From Planctomycetia bacterium (GTDB lineage: Bacteria > Planctomycetota > Planctomycetia > Pirellulales > Thermoguttaceae), in assembly GCA_030527205.1 (NCBI GenBank), contig JAUNBG010000008.1:1-64000 (forward strand): a DNA stretch of 64,000 nt, given 5' to 3'. Made by a program: the position numbers and the translations under genes. Of the stretch, positions 1-9,185 are shown piece after piece. Each line of letters begins with the position of its first letter. Position 1 is the first letter of the stretch. A model generated the notes under the pieces. It was not told the origin of the DNA and searched no databases. It worked only from the letters and a program-made list of their open reading frames with translations.

Positions 1-33
1 GCTTATTGGTATATATCGGCCAATTTACCTTAC

Positions 34-339
34 TTATTTAATTATTTGCGGATAAGCCCTTATTTTTTGATGCGAAAACGCTTTGTTGAGTCGCTCTTGA
101 CTTTCTGATTTTCGCAGCCAATCAATGGCTGTTGTTCGAACAACCTTAAAGAGCCAAGGCGAAACGTTATCAGGCGGCCCAAAAAGTTCGGAATGGCGAA
201 TCAGCTTCATAAAACTTTCTTGAACGACGTCTTCTGCTTTTTCGTGAACCCATTTTTGCGCAAAAAAGACTAAAACCGAATAATATCGATCAACAATATT
301 CAGATATTCTTCTCCTGATAATTGTTTCATTTTTGTCAT
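34..339 (-). CDS. Short RNA polymerase sigma-70 (ECF-like) protein, region 2 only
   Basis: The 101-residue product matches sigma-70 region 2, the core-binding and -10-recognition part. Visible pieces are an aromatic stretch YYSVLVFFAQKW, the acidic helix EDVVQESFMKL and the C-terminal PWLFKVVRTTAIDWLRK. ECF sigma factors normally run about 160-200 residues and carry a region 4 helix-turn-helix for the -35 element. That part is absent here because the frame stops about 20 residues after region 2. The stop lies only 33 bases from the window edge, so a frameshifted remainder outside cannot be excluded. Either this is a region-2-only protein or a truncated gene. The family call is firm, the activity is not. 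Confidence 0.7.
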   Translation of the reverse strand: MTKMKQLSGEEYLNIVDRYYSVLVFFAQKWVHEKAEDVVQESFMKLIRHSELFGPPDNVSPWLFKVVRTTAIDWLRKSESQERLNKAFSHQKIRAYPQIIK

Positions 340-756
340 TCAATAAATATAATTTTGGTTTGTTTCTTCAACATTAAGACGTTTCGCAGAAAAGTTTTTT
401 CCTTAAATTTAATTTTTTAAAGAAATTTTTAGAAAAATAAAAGAATCGAAAAATGCGCAGAAATAATCAGGCGAAAACGCTTTTTCTTCAAGTCAATTGA
501 AATTCAAGATGATTGGGTTCGCGAGAGAGTCAGAAACAAATGAATGATTGAGCAGAAGATGTTCGATTCTCAATGATCATATCAGCGAACCCAATATTAT
601 TGGCCAGTCCGATAACGTCAGACAATTTTAAGCAGAAGTTTTTCTCCAATTTCGGAAGCTGTTTCGTAACCGAATTTTGGCCGATTTAATCCGTTGACGC
701 CAGAGTCAGAAAAGACAAACGCGGTTATGAAACGACTTCTAATCAATTTCCAATCG
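340..756. other. Intergenic region with a long hairpin
   Basis: About 420 bases with no credible reading frame, between the start of the sigma-like gene and the stop of the glycosidase-like gene, both on the minus strand. It should hold the promoter of the sigma-like gene. The only structure I see is the inverted repeat at 512-595, listed separately. Confidence 0.5.
512..595. repeat. 11-bp perfect inverted repeat with inner hairpin
   Basis: ATTGGGTTCGC at 512-522 is exactly complementary to GCGAACCCAAT at 585-595. The 62-base loop itself contains a smaller ATTGAG/CTCAAT pair. It lies downstream of the glycosidase-like gene on the minus strand. It could be a transcript-end structure or a small structured RNA; there is no T-run to mark a classical terminator. 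Confidence 0.45.
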
Positions 757-2310
757 TTATTCAAATTTCAATGAATAAAGATCCGCTTCTCGAAGAACAA
801 AACGAAGAATAACCGTTTGGCCAATAAGCGATTCAACATTCGTTTGGCCTTTCCAACTGACGCGACGATCTAATGAATCGCCATAAATGAGATCGCAATC
901 GTCCAGCGAAAAACCGGGAATAGGCGTTCCGTCTGGTTCACAAATTTCAACTTTGACAGTTCCAGAACCGCTTGTCGCAACATTAAGCGACAACTCTTTT
1001 CCGCTAAAAGTCAACGGTTTTGTCGTCATTTCTCCTTGAAGACTTTTCGCATGAACCGAAGCAAAACCGTCCATACGCAAAGAATATCGTCGAAGTTTTG
1101 ATTCGTTTCCTGTGAAATAAGATTCTGTTGCATAAATCGAAAGTTCGTTGGGAGAATCGTCTTCTGTCGATTTGGTTTCAACGACATGACGGGCAATATA
1201 ATTGTCGCCATAAGTCCAATTATCTTTTGTTCGTAAGCCCGGTCGAAGAAAAACGTCGTTGCTTTGCCGAAAATTTTTGCCGTCCCGACTCGTTATATAA
1301 ACGGCGTCCGTAACCGCAGTTCCCAAACGTTCGCCCAATTCCATTCGTTTTTGACGCAAATCCCATTCAGGAAGCAGGGGCGTCGATGCCGTCAAACCGT
1401 TATCAATATATCGAGTTGGAAAACCGATATAAAGTTGCGGCGCCCGTTCATAAGGTTTAATTTGGTTGACATAAAATTGAGCCAAAGAAGTCGGTCCTTC
1501 CCCTTCAGGAAATTGAATCGTTCCTTCATTTGTCCAATGAATAAAATCATCGGAAACAGCGCGATTAATCTGTCGGATTCCTTTATAAGCGGAACCGTCA
1601 GAAAAAACGCGATAATAAAGAATATATTTCTTTTCGGTTGGCGACCAAAAAGCAACGTTTTGCGAATCAAATTGACCTTCTGTAAAAACAGGCTGATTGA
1701 CGACCGGCGTCCAATGAATCCCGTCCGGCGATTGATAAGCCCAAACGCCGAGATTGCATTGAATTGAAGCGCCAGTCGCCTTATATCGAGCTTCCGGCGG
1801 ACAGTTTGGGTTCTCGTCAATAAAAGGCGAAAAATCATGACAGCCGGAACCGTCTCCCATTTTATCAAGAACAATATTATTCTCGGTTGAACCTTCAAAT
1901 TCGCAAAGTCCAAGATTGGGACGATCCCAATGAATTCCGTCCCGACTTTCCCGATAACCGATCGTTAGCGTATTGCCCGGATTAATTCCGTCGGGAATCG
2001 ACCAGGCATGATAATACATTCGATAAATTCCTTCCTGTTTATCATGCAAAACCGAATAATAATTGCAACCGCTTCCTTCCCAGGGAGCATCGCATTCGGC
2101 GGCAATTTCCTGACGAACCGGTTCATGAACCAAAAGTTGAACATTGGTCATTTGGTCGATCAAAAAATCGTCAATAAACAGTTCCCTTTGAGTCCCCAAA
2201 GAAATCGGGATTGTTTGAGCCATTGATCGAGAGTTTAAAGCATTTGAATTCCATAATAATAACAGACTCCAGAATAATGAAAATAATAATCGTTTCTTTT
2301 GATTAAGCAT
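757..2310 (-). CDS. Secreted glycosidase-like (GH32/GH43-type propeller) protein
   Basis: 517 residues. Residues 1-31 form a signal peptide (basic MLNQKKR, a Leu-rich core, then SMAQ), so the protein is exported. The mature part begins with a REL-FIDDFLIDQ motif and has repeated strands such as RMYYHAWS, YRESRDGIHWDRPNLG and QSPDGIHWTPV. This pattern is typical of planctomycete proteins with a five-bladed beta-propeller related to GH32/GH43 glycosidases. Most members are uncharacterised and I cannot assign a substrate. The start is supported by TTGGAG about 7 bases upstream of ATG. Exported sugar hydrolysis fits the rhamnosidase and beta-helix protein elsewhere in the window. Fold is moderately sure, enzymatic activity is inference. 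Confidence 0.7.
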   Translation of the reverse strand: MLNQKKRLLFSLFWSLLLLWNSNALNSRSMAQTIPISLGTQRELFIDDFLIDQMTNVQLLVHEPVRQEIAAECDAPWEGSGCNYYSVLHDKQEGIYRMYYHAWSIPDGINPGNTLTIGYRESRDGIHWDRPNLGLCEFEGSTENNIVLDKMGDGSGCHDFSPFIDENPNCPPEARYKATGASIQCNLGVWAYQSPDGIHWTPVVNQPVFTEGQFDSQNVAFWSPTEKKYILYYRVFSDGSAYKGIRQINRAVSDDFIHWTNEGTIQFPEGEGPTSLAQFYVNQIKPYERAPQLYIGFPTRYIDNGLTASTPLLPEWDLRQKRMELGERLGTAVTDAVYITSRDGKNFRQSNDVFLRPGLRTKDNWTYGDNYIARHVVETKSTEDDSPNELSIYATESYFTGNESKLRRYSLRMDGFASVHAKSLQGEMTTKPLTFSGKELSLNVATSGSGTVKVEICEPDGTPIPGFSLDDCDLIYGDSLDRRVSWKGQTNVESLIGQTVILRFVLREADLYSLKFE

Positions 2311-2474
2311 TTTATGACTCCAAGTTGAATTTTTGCTGAAAGTATCAATAATAACGTTGAGTCCTTACTGAATCCTTCATATTTTGAATGGATTCGAATC
2401 AGGAAACAGCTCTTTTATCCAAATATACTCAAATTAGTTGAAGAAAACAAGATTCTCAAAAGAATTAAAAAAAG

Positions 2475-5400
2475 TTATTGAACGATTTTTTTCCATTGTT
2501 TTTCGAGCCGAACCGATGAGATTTTGAGCGAGGTTCCCAATTGTTGAGCAAAAAGCGAAACTCGATATTCTTCGAGCATCCAACGAAAACATTCAAGTTC
2601 AGAATCCAGGATTCCCGCGTTTTGATGACGAAGCTGCATAATCTGATATTGATTTTGATAAAAATGAAGTTCGTTCATAAACTGTTGATCGGGAATCGAT
2701 CCGCCAGCTTTGAGTTTTTCAAATCGCATGGAAATCGCCAGAAGAAAACGGGGAAATTCTTTTAGCCATTTCCAGGAAGTTGTTAAATAAAAACAGGAAG
2801 GCAACAATCTTTTCAAATGTTCGCTTGCTTCAAGAGCCGCTTCGGGAAATAAGCGTCGATTGCGTTCGATCGCGAGTCGAGCAAAATGATATGCTTCCAA
2901 AAATTTTGATATCCAAATCGTTATTTCCTGCGTTGCAACGCCAATTCGCGAAGCGCCATTTTGAACAAAACGATTGAATTCGCCCTCGTTGCGAGGAAGG
3001 GAACAGGTTTCCATTTCCGAGGCAACGATTCCGATTAATATTGAGCAAACCGAGATTATTTCAAAATCGGGAAGTCGCTGGGCCAAAACGCGAAGTCGTT
3101 CCAGATTGGGAATCCATTTCGCTTGAAGTTTTAAATCTTTTTGATTAAGAAGGCAAAAGAGTCGAAAAACGCCATAACGATGTTGATAACTTGCCTTTTC
3201 CTGAGAATCGAAAAGACGCAACGAAACCGAATTTGAAGAAACGGGAACAGAAGAAATGGATTCGTTGTTCCTGGTCAATACAGAAGAGTTTCTGGTCAAT
3301 GCAGAAGATTGAAGCGATAAATTCGTTTTTGTGTCTTTGGATTTCAACGTCTTGAAAACATTTGTTTTAGAATCGTCCGAAGAAATAGGAACGTTATGAA
3401 TGGAAAATCCAAATAATTGTTTTTCAACTGTTTGAGGCGGACAGTTTTTTTGATCTGCTTGGAATGGATTCGAAGAGATTTTTGACTCTTTTTTGATTTC
3501 TGATGCAATTTTTGTTTTGGGATTTTCGTTGCTGGCCAAAGTTTTGTTTTGATTCGTTGAACTGGGAGAGATCAATAAATTGTTCTGCATAGAAAGAATA
3601 ATGGGGTCACAAAGAGCGGGAAATGCTTTTAAACTCATTCCGTTTCGATGAAGCGTTACTGATTCTGGCAAAGAACCAAACGTCCAGCGCGTCAACCCGT
3701 CTTGATGCCATTTTGTATCAGTAACAGCTTCGATCGTTTGATGAGTTTGAACGCCAAGCTGATTTTGAAGTTCTTTTAAATCGCGCCCTTCGGCAACCAT
3801 TTTTCCCTGGGAATCGACAACCTTGATATTCATTAGAAGTTCAAGAGGCATTTTGTCTTTGGCGAAATCAAACGGCGAAACAAGTCGTCCAACAAGTTGA
3901 CTAACTTTGCGGGCAAGAATCTCTTCAAAATTTCCGTAACCAAAAGAGATTGATTGGACAATCAATTTTGCTGTTTCTGGGATGGGAACAAGATTGCGTC
4001 GAATTTCTTTGGGAAGCGATTTGAGCATTGCGATTACTTTTTGCTCCAACAGACCTGGAATCAACCAACTGACCTGACGGGATTCGATTTGACCCAGTCC
4101 GTCTGTCGGAACAATTAAAGAAACGCCGTCATTTTGATCTCCCGGTTTAAAATGATATTCAATCGGAAGCATTGATCCTTGAAACAAAGGGAAATGATCT
4201 GGATATAATTGAAGCGTTTTATCTGAAACTTCTTCGCGACATAAATCTTTATCCGTCAAAAGAAGATTCTTTTTTTCCGATGTCGAGAGCCGTTTATGCC
4301 ATTGTTTGAGCGTTACTTTATCATAAACATTTTCAGGAATCCGGTTTTCATAAAATTCAAGCAGAGCGTCTTGCCCGCGCAAAAAGTCATATTTTCGCAA
4401 TTTGGCTTGAATTTTTTCGACATTTTTTATCGTTTCAGCGTTTTTTTGAAAAAATTCGAGATCGCAATCAAAATCTTGTTCAACCAAAGCGTTTTGAATG
4501 AAAATTTTTCGCGATTGTTGCGGATCAACAGGACCAAAATTAATGCGACGTTTGGGAACAATGGTCAATCCGTAAAGCGTAACTTGTTCATAAGCATGAA
4601 CATAACCCGTTTCACGCAACCAATGCGGTTGATGATAAGTTCGTTGCAATAAATGTTTGGCCAACGGTTCGATCCAATCGGGATTGATTTTGGCGCTTGT
4701 TCGCAAATATTTTTTGGTTGTTTCAACTCGTTCAGAGGCAACGATCCAGGAATGCTTTTTATGAAACAGACCGCTTCCAGGCCAAAGGAAAAATTTGCCG
4801 TTTCCCGTCGATTGATATTCCGGCGTTTCCGTTTTTTTGGCAATTCCGTAAAGAAGTCCAGTCAAAATTGCCCGATGAATCGAATCATAATCATTTTGAC
4901 GCGAATTGAGCTTCAGTTTTAATTCGCGCGCGAGCTGCAACAATTGCAAATGAATATCGGTCCATTCTTTCATTCGATTGAAAGAGAGAAAATTTTCGCG
5001 ACAGGCCTTCCGAAGTTGCGAACGAGAAAGTTTTAAGTTTAACTCTTGCCAGAAATCCCAAATTTTTAAAGAAGAGAGAAAATCGGAATTTTCATCCAAA
5101 AAAGGCAAATGTTTTTGATCCGCTTTCTCTTGCTGGTCATGAGGCCGTTCGCGCGGGTCTTGAATTTCCATAATTGAAGCAATAATAAGAATTTCGTGCA
5201 GACAATTTTCCTGTTCTGCGGCCAAAATAATGCGGCCAATGCGCGGGTCAACAGGAAGACGGCTCAATTTTCGACCGATGGGGGTCAAGTTAAAATCATG
5301 ATCAAGAGCGCCAAGTTCAAAGAGAGTTTTATAACCGTCCTGAATGGAAGCCGTTCGGGGAGGGTCAATAAAGGGAAAATGTTCAACAACGCCCAAATTC

Positions 5401-6950
5401 AGCGATTTCGTCTGCAATATAACAGAAGCCAAATTAGTTCGACGAATTTCCGGCGTTGTATAACGTTCCCGAGCCAAAAAATCTTCCTGACTGTAAAGTC
5501 GAATGCAAACGCCCGGTCCGACTCGACCGCAACGTCCGGCGCGTTGATCCGCAGAAGCCTGCGAAACAGGTTCGATTGGAAGCCGTTGGGTTTTCGATCT
5601 TGCCGAATAACGACTTATTCTTGCTGTTCCCGGGTCAATAACATAACGAATGCCTGGAACAGTAAGCGACGATTCTGCAACATTCGTCGCAATGACAATT
5701 TTGCGCCAAGGATCAGGTTTGAAAATCTTTTGCTGTTCCGCCGCAGGAAGTCGCGCATAAAGCGGAAGAATGGCCGTCTTTCGAACCGAATCGTCGCCGG
5801 GGATTCGATGATTTTTCAAGAGTTTGGCCGTTTCAAAAATATCCCGTTCGGTTGGCATGAAAATTAAAATATCTCCCCGATCTCTTTGCGAAAGTTCGTC
5901 AACGGCATTTAAAAGCGATTGTTCATAACAATCTTCATCGCTTAACTTATGATCATTATTTTTCTGTTGTGAGGCATTGGAATGGTTGGAAGACTCGTTG
6001 TCTTGATTCAAAAACGCCCCATTTTTCCATTCATCAACGGGACGATATAAAATTTCAATCGGATAGGTTCTTCCGGAAACCTCAATTATGGGCGCAGGCT
6101 TTCCTGCATAAGAAAAATGATCCGCAAAACGTTGGGCGTCGATTGTCGCTGACGTTATAATCAACTTTAAATCGCGACGTTTTGGCAAAATACGTTTCAT
6201 CATTCCAAGCAAAAAGTCGATATTCAATGAACGCTCATGCGCTTCGTCGATGATAATCGTATCGTATTGCTGAAAAAAAGGATCCGTTTGCGATTCAGCC
6301 AAAAGAATGCCGTCCGTCATTAACTTGACAAGCGTTGAAGGTCCCGTTTCGTCTGTAAAACGAATTTTATAACCGACCCCTTGTCCCAAACTTGTTGACA
6401 TTTCGTCGGCTATTCTTTGAGCAACGGATCGGGCGGCAATGCGTCGCGGTTGCGTATGACCGATCATTCCAAAAACGCCGCGTCCCAAATCCAGACATAT
6501 TTTGGGAAGTTGCGTTGATTTGCCTGAACCTGTTTCGCCGCAAATGATAACGACTTGATTTTGGGCGATCAATTTTGAGATTTCGTCGCGTTGGACGCAA
6601 ATGGGAAGCTCGGGATCATATTGATATTTCAGATTCAAATTCTTTCGCAAAAGAACTTTCTGACAGGAAGCGTTGATATCAAACGCTAATTTTTCCAGTT
6701 TTTTATTATAATTGAGAAGTTTTGAATCGTCCTTTCTTCCTAAAGACTCTGTATTGGGATCCTTATCGGATAATCGATAAAAAGATTTTTCCAAATCTTT
6801 CAAACGACGTTCAAAATGAAAACGATCTGCAAGCATTGTCTGCGAAATTTTTCGCTTCAACTGAAAAACAGTTTTTTCGGACACAGTTTTTAAAAACTCC
6901 TCTCGAACGGATAAAACAAAAGACGGCCAAAATTTTACGAAATTGCGCAT
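2475..6950 (-). CDS. hrpA: ATP-dependent RNA helicase HrpA (DEAH box)
   Basis: 1491-residue DEAH-box helicase. Walker A GETGSGKST is at 138-146, DEAH at 235-238, SAT at 267-269 and motif VI QRAGRCGR at 469-476. These are followed by the helicase-associated, OB-fold and long C-terminal HrpA-specific region (DUF3418). E. coli HrpA is about 1300 residues. The extra length comes partly from a Ser/Asn-rich insert around 312-345 and a Ser/Thr/Lys-rich stretch around 1150-1270 that looks disordered. HrpA proteins resolve stalled ribosomes or act in mRNA processing in the cytoplasm. Start choice is uncertain because no strong ribosome-binding site precedes this ATG. The family assignment is secure. 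Confidence 0.95.
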   Translation of the reverse strand: MRNFVKFWPSFVLSVREEFLKTVSEKTVFQLKRKISQTMLADRFHFERRLKDLEKSFYRLSDKDPNTESLGRKDDSKLLNYNKKLEKLAFDINASCQKVLLRKNLNLKYQYDPELPICVQRDEISKLIAQNQVVIICGETGSGKSTQLPKICLDLGRGVFGMIGHTQPRRIAARSVAQRIADEMSTSLGQGVGYKIRFTDETGPSTLVKLMTDGILLAESQTDPFFQQYDTIIIDEAHERSLNIDFLLGMMKRILPKRRDLKLIITSATIDAQRFADHFSYAGKPAPIIEVSGRTYPIEILYRPVDEWKNGAFLNQDNESSNHSNASQQKNNDHKLSDEDCYEQSLLNAVDELSQRDRGDILIFMPTERDIFETAKLLKNHRIPGDDSVRKTAILPLYARLPAAEQQKIFKPDPWRKIVIATNVAESSLTVPGIRYVIDPGTARISRYSARSKTQRLPIEPVSQASADQRAGRCGRVGPGVCIRLYSQEDFLARERYTTPEIRRTNLASVILQTKSLNLGVVEHFPFIDPPRTASIQDGYKTLFELGALDHDFNLTPIGRKLSRLPVDPRIGRIILAAEQENCLHEILIIASIMEIQDPRERPHDQQEKADQKHLPFLDENSDFLSSLKIWDFWQELNLKLSRSQLRKACRENFLSFNRMKEWTDIHLQLLQLARELKLKLNSRQNDYDSIHRAILTGLLYGIAKKTETPEYQSTGNGKFFLWPGSGLFHKKHSWIVASERVETTKKYLRTSAKINPDWIEPLAKHLLQRTYHQPHWLRETGYVHAYEQVTLYGLTIVPKRRINFGPVDPQQSRKIFIQNALVEQDFDCDLEFFQKNAETIKNVEKIQAKLRKYDFLRGQDALLEFYENRIPENVYDKVTLKQWHKRLSTSEKKNLLLTDKDLCREEVSDKTLQLYPDHFPLFQGSMLPIEYHFKPGDQNDGVSLIVPTDGLGQIESRQVSWLIPGLLEQKVIAMLKSLPKEIRRNLVPIPETAKLIVQSISFGYGNFEEILARKVSQLVGRLVSPFDFAKDKMPLELLMNIKVVDSQGKMVAEGRDLKELQNQLGVQTHQTIEAVTDTKWHQDGLTRWTFGSLPESVTLHRNGMSLKAFPALCDPIILSMQNNLLISPSSTNQNKTLASNENPKTKIASEIKKESKISSNPFQADQKNCPPQTVEKQLFGFSIHNVPISSDDSKTNVFKTLKSKDTKTNLSLQSSALTRNSSVLTRNNESISSVPVSSNSVSLRLFDSQEKASYQHRYGVFRLFCLLNQKDLKLQAKWIPNLERLRVLAQRLPDFEIISVCSILIGIVASEMETCSLPRNEGEFNRFVQNGASRIGVATQEITIWISKFLEAYHFARLAIERNRRLFPEAALEASEHLKRLLPSCFYLTTSWKWLKEFPRFLLAISMRFEKLKAGGSIPDQQFMNELHFYQNQYQIMQLRHQNAGILDSELECFRWMLEEYRVSLFAQQLGTSLKISSVRLEKQWKKIVQ

Positions 6951-7092
6951 TTCCGTTTCAGAATCACAAATTCCCGATTTGTTTTTCGACGCAATATCAG
7001 TTCGTAAATAATTTAAAATGAACGTTTTGTGGATTCATATTCGCCGCGACAGCGCGGCAAAACAAATCAATTCAAACTTATAAATTTGCGCA

Positions 7093-8352
7093 TTATTTTC
7101 TCAAATGCCCGTTTCCGTAAACAACATATTTATAACTTGTTAATTCATTAATTCCGCAAGGACCGCGAGCATGAAACTTGTCTGTACTGATTCCAATTTC
7201 TGCGCCCAAACCAAATTGACCGCCGTCGTTGAGTCGAGTACTCGAATTGACCATAACCGCAGAACTGTCAACGCAGGTTGTAAACCGTCTGATTGACGTT
7301 ATGTCTTGAGAAATAATCGCTTCCGTATGCTGCGAACTGTGAGAATTAATAAAATCAATCGCTTCCTGCAACGAATCGACTATTTTAACAGAAATAATCG
7401 GAGCCAAAAATTCCTTATAAAAATCGGAATCGTCGGCCAAATGGGCCGAAGGAACAAGCGAACAGGTTTTTATATCGCCTCGAATTTCAATCTGATTCGA
7501 TTGAAGCGACTCAATTAAACGAAGAAAAAGCGACTTGGGCGCATCGGCATGAATGATAAGAGATTCAGCCGTATTGCAAGTTCCTAATCGTTGACATTTT
7601 GAATTGATCAAGACAGCTTCCGCAATGTCCGGATCGGCAAAACGATCGATATAAACATGACAATTTCCCGCATAATGTTTAATGACAGGCATTTGCGCTT
7701 CTGTCATAACGCGACGAATTAAGGATTCTCCGCCGCGGGGGATTGTAACGTTAATATATTCCGGAAGATGAAGAAGTTCATCAATTGCGTCCCGATTTGT
7801 TGTTTCGATCAATTGAACGGCGTTTTTCGGTAAACCGGACTCATTGGCGGTTTCCGCAAGAATAGCCCCCAAAACGCGGTTTGAATGAATTGCTTCTTTT
7901 CCCCCTCGGAAAATAACTGCATTGCCGCTTTTAACGCAAATAGCCGCCGCGTCCGTCGTTACATTGGGACGCGATTCGTAAATAAAGAAAACAACGCCTA
8001 TTGGGACGCGAACTTTTTGTATTTCCAAACCGTTTGGTCGAATATTCGATTCGATTATTTTGCCAATCGGATCCGGAAAGGCCGCGATTTCTTTCAATGC
8101 GTTCGACATTTCCGAAAGCGTTTTCTCGGAAAGCGTTAAACGATCAATCATTGCGGAACTCAAACCGCTTTCTTTTGCTGCGGACAAATCTTTAAGATTT
8201 TCCGTTAAAATTCGATCTTGTTCCTGAATAAGTCGATCAGCGCAACAAAACAACCATTGATTTTTCGTCTCTCCGCTTATCGCCGCAAGTTGCAACGACG
8301 CTTTTTTCGCATTTTTTGCAATAGAATGGCAATAATTTTTCAGTTCTTCCAT
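7093..8352 (-). CDS. proA: Gamma-glutamyl phosphate reductase (proline biosynthesis)
   Basis: 419 residues, the usual ProA length. The enzyme reduces gamma-glutamyl phosphate to glutamate 5-semialdehyde with NADPH, the second step of proline synthesis. Visible signatures are FFIYESRPNVTTDA, SGNAVIFRGGKEA and the catalytic-cysteine segment QRLGTCNTAES with Cys259, followed by the C-terminal GPCGINELTSYKYVV. The ATG is preceded by AGGAAA at good spacing. It lies 29 bases downstream of rdgB on the same strand, so the two are probably cotranscribed. No proB is in the window. Confidence 0.95.
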   Translation of the reverse strand: MEELKNYCHSIAKNAKKASLQLAAISGETKNQWLFCCADRLIQEQDRILTENLKDLSAAKESGLSSAMIDRLTLSEKTLSEMSNALKEIAAFPDPIGKIIESNIRPNGLEIQKVRVPIGVVFFIYESRPNVTTDAAAICVKSGNAVIFRGGKEAIHSNRVLGAILAETANESGLPKNAVQLIETTNRDAIDELLHLPEYINVTIPRGGESLIRRVMTEAQMPVIKHYAGNCHVYIDRFADPDIAEAVLINSKCQRLGTCNTAESLIIHADAPKSLFLRLIESLQSNQIEIRGDIKTCSLVPSAHLADDSDFYKEFLAPIISVKIVDSLQEAIDFINSHSSQHTEAIISQDITSIRRFTTCVDSSAVMVNSSTRLNDGGQFGLGAEIGISTDKFHARGPCGINELTSYKYVVYGNGHLRK

Positions 8353-8381
8353 TTTTGTTTCCTGAATAATATGATTAAAAA

Positions 8382-9002
8382 TTAGAGTTTGTTATGAGCG
8401 ATCAAATGAAACAAAATGGGGATCATTTGACGCGTTGCCCGGGCTCGATGACTGATCGAACGTTTGATTAAAGGATCAATTTCTCCAAATGTTTTATGAT
8501 ATTCGACAATTTCAAAAAGGGGATCATAACCGAAACCATTTGTTCCAGAAGGTTTCAAAAGAATTCGACCAAAGCAGCGTCCTTCTGTTTCGAAACAAAT
8601 ATTGCCGGACGGATCGACGAGAACCATAGCGCAGCTATAAAAGGCAGTTCGTTTTTCGATCGGAAAATTCTGCAATTTTTCGATGAGTAAAAGATTATTT
8701 CTTTCATCCGTTGCCCCAGGATCGGAATATCTTGACGAATAAATGCCTGGTTCGCCATTTAAAATCGGAACGGAAAGTCCGCTGTCTTCGGCGATAATCC
8801 ATTCGTTGAGTTGTTGAGCATAGCCAACCGCTTTTTTTCGGGCGTTTTCCATAAAAGTCGAACCGTCTTCTTGAATTTCCAAAACTTTTGGAAAATCGGC
8901 CAACGTTTTCATAACAATTCCGGTTGACGCCAAAAGGTCGGTCATTTCAATGCCTTTATGACGATTTCCCGAACCGAGGACAATATAAGGATTTGGATTC
9001 AT
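8382..9002 (-). CDS. rdgB: XTP/dITP diphosphatase (RdgB/HAM1 family)
   Basis: 206 residues, normal for the family. The enzyme hydrolyses non-canonical purine triphosphates (XTP, dITP, ITP) to monophosphates and keeps them out of DNA and RNA. Motifs in order are VLGSGNRHK near the N-terminus, AEDSGLSVPILNGEPGIYSSRYS in the middle, GFGYDPLF and the C-terminal SHRARA. It is the upstream gene of an apparent two-gene unit with proA. A TAGGG sequence about 9 bases before the ATG may serve as the ribosome-binding site. Confidence 0.93.
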   Translation of the reverse strand: MNPNPYIVLGSGNRHKGIEMTDLLASTGIVMKTLADFPKVLEIQEDGSTFMENARKKAVGYAQQLNEWIIAEDSGLSVPILNGEPGIYSSRYSDPGATDERNNLLLIEKLQNFPIEKRTAFYSCAMVLVDPSGNICFETEGRCFGRILLKPSGTNGFGYDPLFEIVEYHKTFGEIDPLIKRSISHRARATRQMIPILFHLIAHNKL

Positions 9003-9185
9003 TATTTAACCCTAACAATTATAAATCAAAAAACAATCTATCAAACAAAAATCGATATGCGGAACAATCGCAATCGGCAATCCGGTTTAACAAAACAGAT
9101 AAAGGCAACGGTCGTCGGTCTCTAATTTTGCCGAACACAAATTTTTCAAATCGACGATCGGATTTTCCGGCGGAATCGAATAAAA

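Noticed and set aside
1264-1913. Overlapping 167- and 173-codon frames on both strands
   Set aside because: Alternative frames of the secreted glycosidase-like gene, without family features.
5196-5867. Plus-strand 223-codon frame
   Set aside because: Lies opposite the conserved helicase core of hrpA; composition is that of an antisense frame.
7032-7048. Terminator between proA and hrpA
   Set aside because: The GCCGCG/CGCGGC hairpin has no T-run on either strand, and the genes are co-directional.
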